Shown here: piece by piece, positions 36,649 through 45,822 of the stretch
How positions within the stretch are numbered: the first letter of the stretch is position 1
Layout: the number at the start of each line of letters is the position of its first letter
Source of the DNA: Hoeflea sp. IMCC20628
Lineage (GTDB): Bacteria; Pseudomonadota; Alphaproteobacteria; Rhizobiales; Rhizobiaceae
Assembly (NCBI RefSeq): GCF_001011155.1
Contig: NZ_CP011479.1
Coordinates: 2,746,501 to 2,810,500 of the forward strand
Direction of reading: 5' to 3'
Length of the DNA: 64,000 nucleotides
Program-made: the position numbers and the translations under genes
Notes under the pieces: model-generated
Told to the model about the DNA's origin: nothing
Database searches by the model: none
What the model saw: the letters and a program-made list of their open reading frames with translations, nothing else

Positions 36649-37173
36649 ATGAATGTGCAACCGATACTGATACCTGCCATTGCCGAAGACGGTTCGTTGT
36701 ATCCGGTCGAGAAACTCGCGGCCCATGCCGATGGGCTGTTTCATCTTGCAGTGTCGGTTTTCGTGTTCGATGGCGAGCATCTGCTGATCCAAAAGCGTGC
36801 CGCCGCGAAGTATCACAGCGGCGGGCTTTGGGCGAATACCTGCTGCACCCATCCGCATTGGGACGAACCGGCCGAGCTTTGCGCCCGGCGGCGCCTGCAG
36901 GAAGAACTCGGCTTCAGCGTGGCCCTGTCGGAACGTCGCGTGGTTGAATATTCCGCCGATGTCGGCAACGGGCTGCATGAGCACGAGCGAGTGACGATGT
37001 TTGTCGGCACGGCGGACCGGGCTGCGCTTGCAGTCATGCCCGATCCATCAGAAGTCGAAGACACAAGGTGGATTAGCCGTGACCAGCTTCACGCCGAAAT
37101 CGCTGCCCATCCGGAACTGTTCACGGCCTGGTTCCGGATATATGCCGAGCGCCATCCCGAACTGGTTTTCTGA
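36649..37173 (+). CDS. idi: Isopentenyl-diphosphate delta-isomerase, type I
   Basis: A 174-residue Nudix-fold enzyme interconverting IPP and DMAPP. Active-site residues are seen as C66 in WANTCCTHPHWDEP, with His/Glu metal ligands in the same segment, the Nudix-like RRRLQEELGF, and E111/E113 in LHEHERVTMFVG. The ATG at 36649 follows CAGGACAGGACC; the frame is open upstream but the chosen start gives the normal family length. No carotenoid or other isoprenoid gene is adjacent. Type I Idi is not essential in bacteria using the MEP pathway, so it may boost isoprenoid supply. Confidence 0.92.
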   Translation: MNVQPILIPAIAEDGSLYPVEKLAAHADGLFHLAVSVFVFDGEHLLIQKRAAAKYHSGGLWANTCCTHPHWDEPAELCARRRLQEELGFSVALSERRVVEYSADVGNGLHEHERVTMFVGTADRAALAVMPDPSEVEDTRWISRDQLHAEIAAHPELFTAWFRIYAERHPELVF

Positions 37174-37208
37174 TCCCGGCCGCTGTTTGGTCTTCATTCC
37201 GACGGTGT

Positions 37209-38372
37209 TCAGTCACTCGGATCAGGTCCACGCATTTTGAGTGATGTCTGCACCATGCCGATTGCCAGCACCGAGAGCGCCACGCAGATCCAGAAAGCGT
37301 TGACGCCGATCATGCCGAAGACCACGCCGAAGCCAGCGACGACGAGAATGGAAAAGCCCTGCATCATGACGCCGAACAGGCTCTGCGCCTCGGCCGAGAT
37401 GTCTTCGCTGGTGCGCTTGTTGATGAAATAGAGGCAGCCGAGATAGGCGAAGGTGAAGGTGACCGCCTGGCCAAGCTGCATCACCACGATGACGGCGAGC
37501 GGCGGAGACTGGGTCATGCCGATCCAGCGGGCGATCGCCACAACACCGGCAATCAGGATCAGAACACGGGCGGGAAAGCGGGTGTTTATCCGTTTCCAGG
37601 CAAACATGGTGGCCGCTTCCGCAGCCGCGCCCAGCGCAATCAGAACACCGATGACCGGCTCGGACAGGCCCTGCTGTTTCCAGACCAGCGAGGAAAACGC
37701 GTTCATGACCATGTGATTGGCAAACAGGATTGCGCCAGCGATCACCGGCAGCAGCACCCAGGGCTGAAACGCCGCCATCACCTCGCGTGACAGCAGCTTG
37801 CCTTCCGGATTGCTGCGCGGCTTGTCAGCATCGCGCAGTTTTGGCAGGCCGGTGGCCGCCCAGAACCGCATCCCGCAAGCGATCGCAAACAGCCAGACAA
37901 AAGATGACGCCCCGAACCAGAGGATCAGATAGCCGGTGGCAAAACACATCACCAGAAAGCCGATGGTGCCCCAGGCGCGGGTCGTTCCGAAGGAAAACCC
38001 CAGGCGCATTGACAATCGCAATGTCGCAGCATCCGCCACAGGACTGACCAGTCCCGCGGGCAGGATGGCCATGGTCCAGACCAGCAGGATCATCCAGAAC
38101 CCTTCAGCAAGGCCCAGCAGCAGCGAAAAGACGGCGCACAGCCCGGTTCCGAGCATGATCGCCTGTTTCCAGTCTGACGCGCGGTCGGCAAGCCGTCCGA
38201 CAAACACCGAAAACAACAGCATGCCGGCCATCGGCACCGTGTTGATCAGGCCGATGCCGGCATCGCTGATGCCGCGTTCATTGAGCCAGATCGGCAGATA
38301 GGTGATGGTGACCGCGGGCGCCAGAAAAGCCAGGGCATAGTAGCGGGTCGCCGCAAATTCCGGTTTTGCCAT
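37209..38372 (-). CDS. MFS transporter (HcaT / phenylpropionate-permease-like)
   Basis: A 387-residue membrane protein with about 12 transmembrane helices. The N terminus ATRYYALAFLAPAVTITYLPIWL and GLINTVPMAGMLLFSVFVGRLADRASDWK resemble the small MFS branch that includes HcaT and sugar/nucleoside symporters. RLGFSFGTTRAWGTIGFLV is typical of that branch. Substrate unknown. It is a single gene convergent with idi. Confidence 0.88.
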   Translation of the reverse strand: MAKPEFAATRYYALAFLAPAVTITYLPIWLNERGISDAGIGLINTVPMAGMLLFSVFVGRLADRASDWKQAIMLGTGLCAVFSLLLGLAEGFWMILLVWTMAILPAGLVSPVADAATLRLSMRLGFSFGTTRAWGTIGFLVMCFATGYLILWFGASSFVWLFAIACGMRFWAATGLPKLRDADKPRSNPEGKLLSREVMAAFQPWVLLPVIAGAILFANHMVMNAFSSLVWKQQGLSEPVIGVLIALGAAAEAATMFAWKRINTRFPARVLILIAGVVAIARWIGMTQSPPLAVIVVMQLGQAVTFTFAYLGCLYFINKRTSEDISAEAQSLFGVMMQGFSILVVAGFGVVFGMIGVNAFWICVALSVLAIGMVQTSLKMRGPDPSD

Positions 38373-38576
38373 TCGGGGACAGCCTTGAAACGGCCCGGAG
38401 CCTGTGTCCGGAGTGATGATCTCAGACTTTAGTCCTTCGCCCCCTCCCGCACTATCGTCAAGCTCTATTCCTTTATGAAAGCCTTGACGGGATGCGCCTG
38501 CTGGCTGTCATCGGGCGCTTCGTCGCGAGAGAACGATAGCGACAGCAGCTTGCCGGATATCGCGCTGCCGTCAAGC

Positions 38577-40436
38577 CTAACGCTGATGCGCCTGAATGAC
38601 CTTCAGGAAGGCATCGCCGTAACGTTCCAGCTTCGACTGGCCGACGCCGGAAACGCCGAGCATTTCCTCGTGGTCTGATGGACGGTCTGTTGCGAACGCC
38701 ACCAGCGTGGTGTCGGGAAACACCACATAGGGCGGCACCGACAATTCCTTGGCGATGGCCATACGGGCAGCGCGGAGTGCCTCGAAAAGCTCCATATCTG
38801 CCTCTTCCAGCGCGGATTTGGCGTTGGATGAACTCGATGACGCGCCGCGTGCGGATTTGCCCGAAACCGGCGGGTCCTTGCGGAACCGCACCTCGCGCTC
38901 GTGCTTGAACACGGCGCGTGCCGCCTCTTCGAGCTTCAGCGCGCCAAAGGCCTGATGGTCGACGCTCACCAGACCGGCGGCGAGCAATTGCCTGTAGACC
39001 GACTGCCAGGTCTTGGCGGAAATATCCTTGCCGACGCCGAACACCGGCATTTCGACATGGCCGAAACGGGTGGTCTTGTCGTTTTCATTGCCGAGCAGCA
39101 CGTCGATCAGATGGCCGGTGCCGAAACGTTCTCCGGTCCGGTAGACTGCTGCCAGCGCCTTAATGGCGGCGTCGGTGCCGTCCCAGGTCTCTACCGGCTT
39201 GAGACAGGTGTCGCAATTGCCGCAATTGCCCGGATGCGCCTCACCGAAATGCGACAGGATCGCCTGCCGGCGGCAGCCCGCGGTTTCGCAGATGCCGAGC
39301 AGCGCATTGAGCTTGGCGCGCTCCACCCGCTTGATATCGTCGCCCGATCCGCCGCCGTCGATCATCCGTCCGCGCTGAATGACATCGGCCATGCCATAGG
39401 CCATCCAGGCATCAGACGGCAACCCGTCGCGCCCGGCGCGGCCGGTTTCCTGGTAATAGGCCTCGACGGAACCCGGCAGATCGAGATGGGCAACATAGCG
39501 CACATTCGGCTTGTCGATGCCCATGCCGAAGGCAACTGTGGCGACGAGGCAGAGATCCTCTTCCTTCAGAAACGCATCCTGATGGGCATCGCGCATGCCG
39601 CGGTCCATGCCTGCATGATAGGCCTTTGCCCGGATACCCTGCTTGTTGAGCCATTCGGCGGTGTCGTCGACCTTGGCGCGCGACAGGCAGTAGACGATGC
39701 CGCTCGAGCCCTTGTGGCGAGACAGAAAGCGCAGCAATTGCTGACGCGGCTGGTCACGGCCGACAATCTCATAGGCGATGTTGGGGCGGTCAAACGAGGT
39801 GGTGAAGACTTCCGCCGAACGCAGCGCCAGCTTGTCGATGATGTCTTCGCGGGTGTGCGGATCGGCGGTTGCCGTCAGCGCCATGCGCGGCACGCCGGGA
39901 TAGGCTTGGCCCAAATGGCCGAGTTCGCGGTATTCGGGCCGGAAATCATGTCCCCATTGCGAGACGCAATGAGCTTCGTCGATGGCGAAAAGCGCAATTT
40001 TGGCGTTGCCGATCATGTCCTTGAAGCCGGAGGTGACAATGCGTTCCGGGGTCACATACAGAAGATCGAGTTCGTCCCTGGCGATGGCGCTGCGCACACC
40101 CATGAATTCTTCGCGGGTCAACGAGGAATTGAGTGCTGCGGCGCGCACGCCCAGTTGCTTGAGCGCTTCGACCTGGTCGCGCATCAGCGCAATCAATGGT
40201 GAGACGACGATGCCGACGCCCTCACGGCACAGCGCCGGGATCTGGAAACACAGCGACTTGCCGGCGCCGGTGGGAAACAGCACCACCGCATCGCCACCCG
40301 AGATCACCTGGTCAACAACAGCCGCCTGCTTGCCGCGGAACGCCGGGTAGCCGTAGACCTGCTTGAGGATGGCAAGCGGGTCGCCCGCTGCCTTGCGGTC
40401 AAACGTCGGCTCGATACGGCTACTGGACTGCGGCAT
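38577..40436 (-). CDS. recQ: ATP-dependent DNA helicase RecQ
   Basis: A 619-residue superfamily 2 helicase acting in recombination and replication-fork repair. Motifs in order: [17 protein letters not shown] (Walker A), [23 protein letters not shown] (DEAH box plus aromatic-rich loop), MALTATADP, and [12 protein letters not shown] (motif VI). A zinc site follows ([21 protein letters not shown]), then a winged-helix RQC domain and a C-terminal HRDC domain ending [22 protein letters not shown]. The ATG at 40436 gives the family-typical N terminus; the frame is open 34 codons upstream without a better start. Confidence 0.95.
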   Translation of the reverse strand: MPQSSSRIEPTFDRKAAGDPLAILKQVYGYPAFRGKQAAVVDQVISGGDAVVLFPTGAGKSLCFQIPALCREGVGIVVSPLIALMRDQVEALKQLGVRAAALNSSLTREEFMGVRSAIARDELDLLYVTPERIVTSGFKDMIGNAKIALFAIDEAHCVSQWGHDFRPEYRELGHLGQAYPGVPRMALTATADPHTREDIIDKLALRSAEVFTTSFDRPNIAYEIVGRDQPRQQLLRFLSRHKGSSGIVYCLSRAKVDDTAEWLNKQGIRAKAYHAGMDRGMRDAHQDAFLKEEDLCLVATVAFGMGIDKPNVRYVAHLDLPGSVEAYYQETGRAGRDGLPSDAWMAYGMADVIQRGRMIDGGGSGDDIKRVERAKLNALLGICETAGCRRQAILSHFGEAHPGNCGNCDTCLKPVETWDGTDAAIKALAAVYRTGERFGTGHLIDVLLGNENDKTTRFGHVEMPVFGVGKDISAKTWQSVYRQLLAAGLVSVDHQAFGALKLEEAARAVFKHEREVRFRKDPPVSGKSARGASSSSSNAKSALEEADMELFEALRAARMAIAKELSVPPYVVFPDTTLVAFATDRPSDHEEMLGVSGVGQSKLERYGDAFLKVIQAHQR

Positions 40437-40590
40437 GGAATCGCTTTCGTGGGAACGTCCGTGTTTATCGCACAGTCTCAGTGCTACAGGCGAGAGCTCA
40501 AAAATATAGCCCGCCACTGACGTGGCGAGCCATAACAATCGAAGAGAAAATGCCCAGCCGAAGCTCCTCAGAGCCTGGATGGCATCAGGC

Positions 40591-40938
40591 TCAAACGGCG
40601 GCGATGCAGAGGATCTCGACGTTGTATTCCGGGGTAGCCAGCTTGGATTCGCCAGCGGCGCGCGCAGGCGTGTGGCCCTGTGGTACCCAGCTGTCCCAGA
40701 CAGCGTTCATCTCGGCGAAATCAGCCATCGAGGACATCCAGATGGTGGTCTGCAGGATTTTGGTCTTGTCCGATCCGACTTCAGCCAGCAGGCGATCGAC
40801 TTTGGCGAGGATTTCCTGGGTCTGCACCGTGACGCTGGCGCCGGCTGTGCCGACCTGGCCAGCCAGATAGACGACGCCGCCATGGACAACGGCCTGGCTC
40901 ATGCGTGGACCGGTTTCAATGCGTTTGATGTCACTCAT
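40591..40938 (-). CDS. RidA-family imine/enamine deaminase
   Basis: A 115-residue RidA (YjgF/YER057c) protein. It shows [25 protein letters not shown] at the N terminus and the [20 protein letters not shown] region that carries the conserved active-site Arg. RidA enzymes hydrolyse reactive imines and enamines released by PLP or flavin enzymes to keto acids. It is last in a five-gene string and overlaps the FAD-dependent oxidase gene by ATGA; that partner is exactly the kind of enzyme that releases imines. Confidence 0.9.
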   Translation of the reverse strand: MSDIKRIETGPRMSQAVVHGGVVYLAGQVGTAGASVTVQTQEILAKVDRLLAEVGSDKTKILQTTIWMSSMADFAEMNAVWDSWVPQGHTPARAAGESKLATPEYNVEILCIAAV

Positions 40939-42062
40939 GTGTTTTGTCCTTGTTGAAATTTCAGTGCCGCGCGTCGCGGGCTGAGCGCATCTACCACGGC
41001 ATGCCCCAGAGGCGACAGACGCCCCATGCATAAATCAGCCGTCAGTTGCGACAGAGCGGGCGCAGTCTGCATACCATAGCCGCCCTGTCCGGCAAGCCAG
41101 AAGAAGCCGTCAGCATCAGCCGCGAAGCCTACAACCGGCGAGCGGTCGGGCGCAAATGTCCGCATTCCGGCCCAGGAATGATCGACCCGTGTGACCGGAA
41201 TTGTGACAGCCTGCTCGAAACGATGCAGCCCCTCGGCAATCACCATATCGTCGGCCCAGACATCATGTGGTTCGACCGGGTCTTCTTCGGCCGGCGAAAT
41301 CATCAGCTTTCCGGCTTCCGGCTTGGCGTACCACTGGTCGCCGGCGTTGGCGAATAAGGGCCAACGGGTGATGTCGTGATTTTCAGGCGCCGGGATGAGA
41401 ACTGCCGAGCGACGCAGTGGCCGCAGGCCCAGCGGCCGGACACCGGCGATGTCGGCCAGAGTATCGGCCCAGCCGCCCGCTGCATTGATCACGATAGGCG
41501 CGGAGAATTCCCCCGCCGGCGTGACCACCGTCCACAGACCGCCATGACGGGCCATCGACTGTACCGGCGCGCCGGTGACGACCTGGCCACGGTGACGGCG
41601 AAGCTTGCGGGCAAAGCCCTGCAGCATGCGGTCAACATCGATATCCTGTGCATCCCACTCAATCGCGGCGGCAGCAATCGCCTCGCCCCTGAGGATCGGC
41701 ACCAGTTCCAGCGCCTGCTGCCGCGACAACCGCTCGATGCCTTCACTGCCATTGAGATAGGCATCATAGGCCGGCATATCATCATCCGTTGCCACCAGCA
41801 TTTCGCCGCGCGGCGAGAGCAGGCTCGAATCTGACACATCTCCCGGCACGGCCAGGAACGGCGCCGATGCGGCGTTCAGCGCCCGCAAGACGGAATTGCC
41901 GTAGTTGCGAATGAAAACCGCGGCCGACCGTCCGGTGGAGTGATGTCCGATCACCGGTTCTGCTTCGAGCACGGTAACCTTCGCGTCGGGCGCCAATTGC
42001 GCCGCAGCGCTGATGCCGGCGATACCTGCACCGATCACCAGAATGTCCGAACTTGACTTCAT
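40935..42062 (-). CDS. FAD-dependent amine/amino-acid oxidoreductase (DadA/glycine-oxidase-like)
   Basis: A 375-residue flavoprotein of the DAO family. FAD binding is shown by SDILVIGAGIAGISAAAQLA at the N terminus, HHSTGRSAAVFIRNYG is the family's second conserved block, and SWAGMRTFAPDRSPVVGF with LAGQGGYGMQTAPALSQL is the C-terminal FAD/substrate region. It would oxidise an amine or amino acid to an imine with release to water or an electron acceptor. It is coupled by ATGA overlaps to the amidohydrolase gene upstream and ridA downstream. The exact substrate is unknown. Confidence 0.88.
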   Translation of the reverse strand: MKSSSDILVIGAGIAGISAAAQLAPDAKVTVLEAEPVIGHHSTGRSAAVFIRNYGNSVLRALNAASAPFLAVPGDVSDSSLLSPRGEMLVATDDDMPAYDAYLNGSEGIERLSRQQALELVPILRGEAIAAAAIEWDAQDIDVDRMLQGFARKLRRHRGQVVTGAPVQSMARHGGLWTVVTPAGEFSAPIVINAAGGWADTLADIAGVRPLGLRPLRRSAVLIPAPENHDITRWPLFANAGDQWYAKPEAGKLMISPAEEDPVEPHDVWADDMVIAEGLHRFEQAVTIPVTRVDHSWAGMRTFAPDRSPVVGFAADADGFFWLAGQGGYGMQTAPALSQLTADLCMGRLSPLGHAVVDALSPRRAALKFQQGQNT

Positions 42063-43081
42063 TTTGCTTGGTATCCGTTGAGAAAACTGGTCAGATTGTC
42101 GCCGAGATCGGCGGACAGATACCCTCCCTCCTGCACGATGACGGCGGGAAGGTCCAGTCTGGAAATTGCCCCGGCAATTTTGGCAAACCCCGGAGTCGTG
42201 ATGCTGAAACCGTGAAAAGGGTCGTTTTCATGGGCATCGAGACCAAGCGCCAGCACGAGTACATCGGCGCCGAAATGCCGCACCCGGCCGAGCGCGATAT
42301 CGAGAGCAGACAGATATTCCGCGTCCTTGGTGCCGCGCGGCATTGGCAGATTGAGATTGTATCCCCGCCCCTCGCCTTCGCCGCGCTCCTCGGCATGGCC
42401 CCAGAAGAACGGATAGAATCGTGCCGGGTCGGCATGGATCGACACAGTGAGCACGTCTTTGCGCTGATAGAATATGCCCTGGGTCCCATTGCCGTGATGC
42501 ACATCGACATCAAGGATGGCTGGACGCCGTCCAGCACGCAGCAGCGCCTGAGCCGCAATCGCGGAATTGTTGAGAAAGCAGAACCCGCCAGCCAGATCAC
42601 CAAAGGCGTGGTGACCCGGCGGGCGGCACAGGGCATAGGCGGATGCCTCACCAGCGAGCACACTGTCAGCGGCGCTCAATGCGGTTTGCGCCGACCAGTA
42701 GGCCGATTTCCAGGTACCCGCAGCGATCGGACAAGAGGTGTCGGCCTGATGGAAGCCCGCCTGACCGGCGGCTGAACTGGGATAGCTGGCTATGCGCCGG
42801 TCGGGGTGGATGTTGGGGATCACCTCTTCGGAGGCGCCCTCTGTGCGGATCCAGCGAGCATGGATGGATTCGAGAAAGGCCAGATATTCAGGTGAGTGGA
42901 TCTCGGCGATCGGGCCCAATCCATGGTCTGCCGGCGCAAGTAGCGCACAATTGGCTGCCTTGGCACCACGGGTCAATTCGGCGACGCGCTGCGGCTGCTC
43001 GGGATTGGCCGAAAGCCGGCCATTGGCCATGAAATGTTTGGGGTCATGCGCCCGTTGGCGCTCGTCAAAAAAGGCCTTCAT
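42059..43081 (-). CDS. Histone-deacetylase-family protein, acetylpolyamine amidohydrolase-like
   Basis: A 340-residue zinc-dependent deacetylase of the arginase/HDAC fold. Key residues appear in CRPPGHHAFGDLAGGFCFLNN (tandem catalytic His), ILDVDVHHGNGTQGIFY (zinc Asp and His), ALGLDAHENDPFHGFSIT (zinc Asp) and QEGGYLSADLG (the late Gly-Tyr). MKAFFDERQRAHDPKHFMANGR is the N terminus usual for bacterial acetylpolyamine amidohydrolases. It should remove acyl groups from an N-acylated polyamine or similar amine. The gene is tightly coupled to its neighbours on both sides, next to a polyamine-type ABC importer. Confidence 0.9.
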   Translation of the reverse strand: MKAFFDERQRAHDPKHFMANGRLSANPEQPQRVAELTRGAKAANCALLAPADHGLGPIAEIHSPEYLAFLESIHARWIRTEGASEEVIPNIHPDRRIASYPSSAAGQAGFHQADTSCPIAAGTWKSAYWSAQTALSAADSVLAGEASAYALCRPPGHHAFGDLAGGFCFLNNSAIAAQALLRAGRRPAILDVDVHHGNGTQGIFYQRKDVLTVSIHADPARFYPFFWGHAEERGEGEGRGYNLNLPMPRGTKDAEYLSALDIALGRVRHFGADVLVLALGLDAHENDPFHGFSITTPGFAKIAGAISRLDLPAVIVQEGGYLSADLGDNLTSFLNGYQAK

Positions 43082-43569
43082 GATGGGACTCCCAAGGATG
43101 TCATGGCCTCACCTGCCAGTGTCATGAACTGTGTTTCCGAATAGGCGACAAAGCCCAGGCGCTCGTAAAAGCCGCGCGCCCGGGGATTGGAATGATAGAC
43201 ATTGAGCCGGATGAAGCTGGCATCCCAGTCGGTGGCGCCGGCATCGCGAACCGCTGCAAGAAGTCGAACGCCGAGCTGTTGTCCACGTGCCGATTCGGCC
43301 ACCCAGAGATCGGAGACATAGATGCCGACAGTGCCCAGGGTGGTTGAGAAGAACGGCGAATAGGCGGCAACACCGACAATGGCGCCGACTGCCGTTTCAG
43401 CCAGCAGAGTGTGAAACACCTGGGACTCACCAAAGCCGAAACGCGCGATATCTGCATCACTGGCCCGGTGCACGTCGCCCATGTCGGCGGACAATTGCGC
43501 AAGTGCCTGATTGAGTGCTGCGGCATCCTCGACCACTGCCGGCCGGATGCTGATCTGTTCGATAGTCAA
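43078..43569 (-). CDS. GNAT-family N-acetyltransferase
   Basis: A 163-residue acetyltransferase. The acetyl-CoA-binding motif A is WVAESARGQQLGVRLLAAV (R-x-x-x-G-x pattern), followed by RLNVYHSNPRARGFYERLGF, motif B with the usual Asn and Tyr. The overall layout resembles spermidine/diamine acetyltransferases. The start overlaps the stop of the BKACE gene and its stop overlaps the start of the amidohydrolase gene, both as ATGA. The substrate is presumably an amine handled by the same pathway. Confidence 0.87.
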   Translation of the reverse strand: MTIEQISIRPAVVEDAAALNQALAQLSADMGDVHRASDADIARFGFGESQVFHTLLAETAVGAIVGVAAYSPFFSTTLGTVGIYVSDLWVAESARGQQLGVRLLAAVRDAGATDWDASFIRLNVYHSNPRARGFYERLGFVAYSETQFMTLAGEAMTSLGVPS

Positions 43570-44492
43570 AATGCCACCTCTTGCTTGCCCTTCAGTCCCA
43601 GCATGACACGCGCCTCATCCGGTGTTGCCACCACACGCCCGATGTCTTCGACGATGCCGCGCACCAACTCCACCTGCTCCGCATTGGACTTCGCCAGCTG
43701 ACCTTGGGCGATATAGAGATTGTCTTCCAACCCGACCCGGACATGACCGCCTATTGCTGCGCCGAGTTTGGCCATCGCCATCTGCTGCCGACCGGCGGCG
43801 AGAACCGAAAAGGTGTAATCATCTCCAAACAGAGTGTCGGCTGTCAGCTTGAGGTGCGCCAGATGTTCCGGTTCCGCTGCAATACCGCCCAGCACACCCA
43901 TGACGAACTGGATGAATAAGGGTGCTGTAATCAGGCCGCGATCGGCAAAATGCGCCAGCATATAGAGATGACCAACATCGTAACATTCAAACTCGAAGCG
44001 GGCGCCGCGATCCTGGCCCATCCGCGTGAGAATGGTTTCGATATCTCGCGGCGTGTTCTTGAACACCATGTCATCGGAATTTCTGAGGAATGGCTCTTCC
44101 CAATCATGCAGCCACTCGGTGCGTTTGGCGAGCATTGGATATAGCGCGAAATTCATCGTGCCCATGTTGAGCGAGCACATTTCCGGCTCGGCGGCCATCG
44201 GTCCGGCCAGACGGTCCTCGATTGTCATTACCGCACTGCCGCCAGTGGTCAGGTTGATCACGGCATCGGTTTGCGCCTTGATGGCAGGCAAAAACCCCAT
44301 GTAGTGCTCAACCAGGGCTGATGGTCGTCCGGTCTCAGGGTTGCGGGCGTGCAGGTGCAGGATCGCCGCCCCGGCTTCCGCAGCACCAATGGCCTGTTCA
44401 GTGATCGCCGCGGCAGTTAACGGCAGAAAAGGCGACATCGACGGCGTGTGAATCGAGCCGGTAATGGCGCAGGAAATGATGATTTTCGACAT
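43566..44492 (-). CDS. BKACE-family enzyme (beta-keto acid cleavage, 3-keto-5-aminohexanoate cleavage-like)
   Basis: A 308-residue TIM-barrel enzyme of the DUF849/BKACE family, which condenses a beta-keto acid with acetyl-CoA to give acetoacetate and a new CoA ester. MSKIIISCAITGSIHTPSMSP is the family N terminus, AILHLHARNPETGRPS carries the zinc-binding HxH, INLTTGGS and EMCSLNMGTMNF are substrate-pocket segments, and HVRVGLEDNLYIAQGQLAKSNAEQV is the conserved late Arg/Glu region. The ATG at 44492 follows an AGGG box; the frame extends far upstream without family sequence. It heads the string of overlapping genes. Confidence 0.92.
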   Translation of the reverse strand: MSKIIISCAITGSIHTPSMSPFLPLTAAAITEQAIGAAEAGAAILHLHARNPETGRPSALVEHYMGFLPAIKAQTDAVINLTTGGSAVMTIEDRLAGPMAAEPEMCSLNMGTMNFALYPMLAKRTEWLHDWEEPFLRNSDDMVFKNTPRDIETILTRMGQDRGARFEFECYDVGHLYMLAHFADRGLITAPLFIQFVMGVLGGIAAEPEHLAHLKLTADTLFGDDYTFSVLAAGRQQMAMAKLGAAIGGHVRVGLEDNLYIAQGQLAKSNAEQVELVRGIVEDIGRVVATPDEARVMLGLKGKQEVAF

Positions 44493-44670
44493 GCTGGTCC
44501 CTGTCAGACCGCTGTTGCGGCGACCCCGGTGGTGACTGGAACAACGCGCGGACCAGCGTGTCTGGTGCTGTTGCGCGCATCCAGGGAATAGCCGCGCAGA
44601 GCCAGGCCATGGGTTTGCGCCGGGGGCTGCCGCTGGGACAGGACCTTGCGGAGCAATTGGCGCGCGGAGG

Positions 44671-45759
44671 TCAAGACCTGCTCTCGACGGCCAGCGCGGC
44701 ACAATCCTTCGCGCGGAATCGCAGGGCAACCGTGGCGCCATTGGCAAAGGGATGATCCTCGATCATGTTGATGGCCTGCAACTGATGATCGCCGACACGC
44801 AGGAAATAGCGCGCCGACTGGCCCTGGTAATCGACATTCTCGACGATGGCTTCGACCGACACGCGGCCATCGGGGGCGGCGTCGGCGGGTTTGAGATGCA
44901 ATTTCTCGGCACGGATGACAAGCCGCACCGGGCCGGTTCCAAGACTATCAGGAGCCCTTTCCCGCGGAATTACAATGGTGGGGAAGCCTGGCAGTTCAAG
45001 CGCCATTTCGCCGCCTGACACACTTGTGCATTTCGCCGTCAGAAGATTGGAGGCGCCGAGAAACTGGGCGACAAATTCCGTCGCGGGCGAATTGTAGACG
45101 TGCTCAGGTGCGCCAACCTGTTCGACGCGGCCTTTCGACATGACAATGATCTGGTCCGACATCGCCAGGGCTTCGGTCTGGTCGTGAGTGACAAACACCG
45201 TGGTCACACCGATGCGCTGCTGAATGCGCTTGAGCTCAACCCGCATGTCTTCGCGCAGATTGGCGTCGAGCGCCGACAACGGCTCATCGAGCAGAAGCAC
45301 GTCCGGCTCGATGACAATGGCACGCGCCAGCGCGATGCGCTGTTGCTGGCCGCCGGAGAGTTCCTTCGGGTAGCGGGCGCCGAGATCGGGCAGTTGCACC
45401 AGATCCAGAGCATCAGCCACTTTGCGGGCAACATCCGCCTTTGCGACATCGCGATAGTTGAGGCCGAAGGCGACGTTTTCGGCCACCGTCTTGTGCGGAA
45501 ACAGCGCGTAGTTCTGAAACACCAGACCGAGATTGCGTTTGTGGATCGGGATATCATTGACCCGTTTGCCCTTGATGGCGATTTCACCCTCGGTGGGATC
45601 GAGCAGGCCTGCGATCATCCGCAGGGTCGTGGTCTTGCCGCAACCTGACGGCCCGAGCAAGGTGACGAAACTGCCTTCCTCGATATCCAGCGACATCGGA
45701 TGAACAGCGGTGAAGTCACCAAAGCGCTTGACGATTTGGGTCAGGGAAACTGCGCTCAC
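44671..45759 (-). CDS. ABC transporter ATP-binding protein, PotA-like (polyamine-type)
   Basis: A 362-residue ATPase. Walker A is LGPSGCGKTTTLRM, the Q-loop region is GLVFQNYALFPHKTV, the signature is LSGGQQQRIALARA, Walker B is LLLDEPLSALD and the H-loop is FVTHDQTEALAM. A C-terminal TOBE-like domain follows from about residue 270. This layout is PotA/PotG-like. It follows the binding-protein gene after about 60 bases that include a possible terminator. Energises the importer encoded at 45823-48657. Confidence 0.92.
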   Translation of the reverse strand: MSAVSLTQIVKRFGDFTAVHPMSLDIEEGSFVTLLGPSGCGKTTTLRMIAGLLDPTEGEIAIKGKRVNDIPIHKRNLGLVFQNYALFPHKTVAENVAFGLNYRDVAKADVARKVADALDLVQLPDLGARYPKELSGGQQQRIALARAIVIEPDVLLLDEPLSALDANLREDMRVELKRIQQRIGVTTVFVTHDQTEALAMSDQIIVMSKGRVEQVGAPEHVYNSPATEFVAQFLGASNLLTAKCTSVSGGEMALELPGFPTIVIPRERAPDSLGTGPVRLVIRAEKLHLKPADAAPDGRVSVEAIVENVDYQGQSARYFLRVGDHQLQAINMIEDHPFANGATVALRFRAKDCAALAVESRS

Positions 45760-45780
45760 GGCATCGTGCCTCCGATTGAG

Positions 45781-45813
45781 AAAAATTCCGGCCCCGCCAA
45801 CTGACGAGGCCGG
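45781..45813 (-). terminator. Possible intra-operon terminator/attenuator after the binding-protein gene
   Basis: On the minus strand CCGGCC pairs with GGCCGG (with two further pairs inside) and is followed by AATTTTT. It lies between the binding-protein stop and the ATPase start and would let only part of the transcripts reach the ATPase gene. Confidence 0.6.
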
Positions 45814-45822
45814 GTGTTGGGC

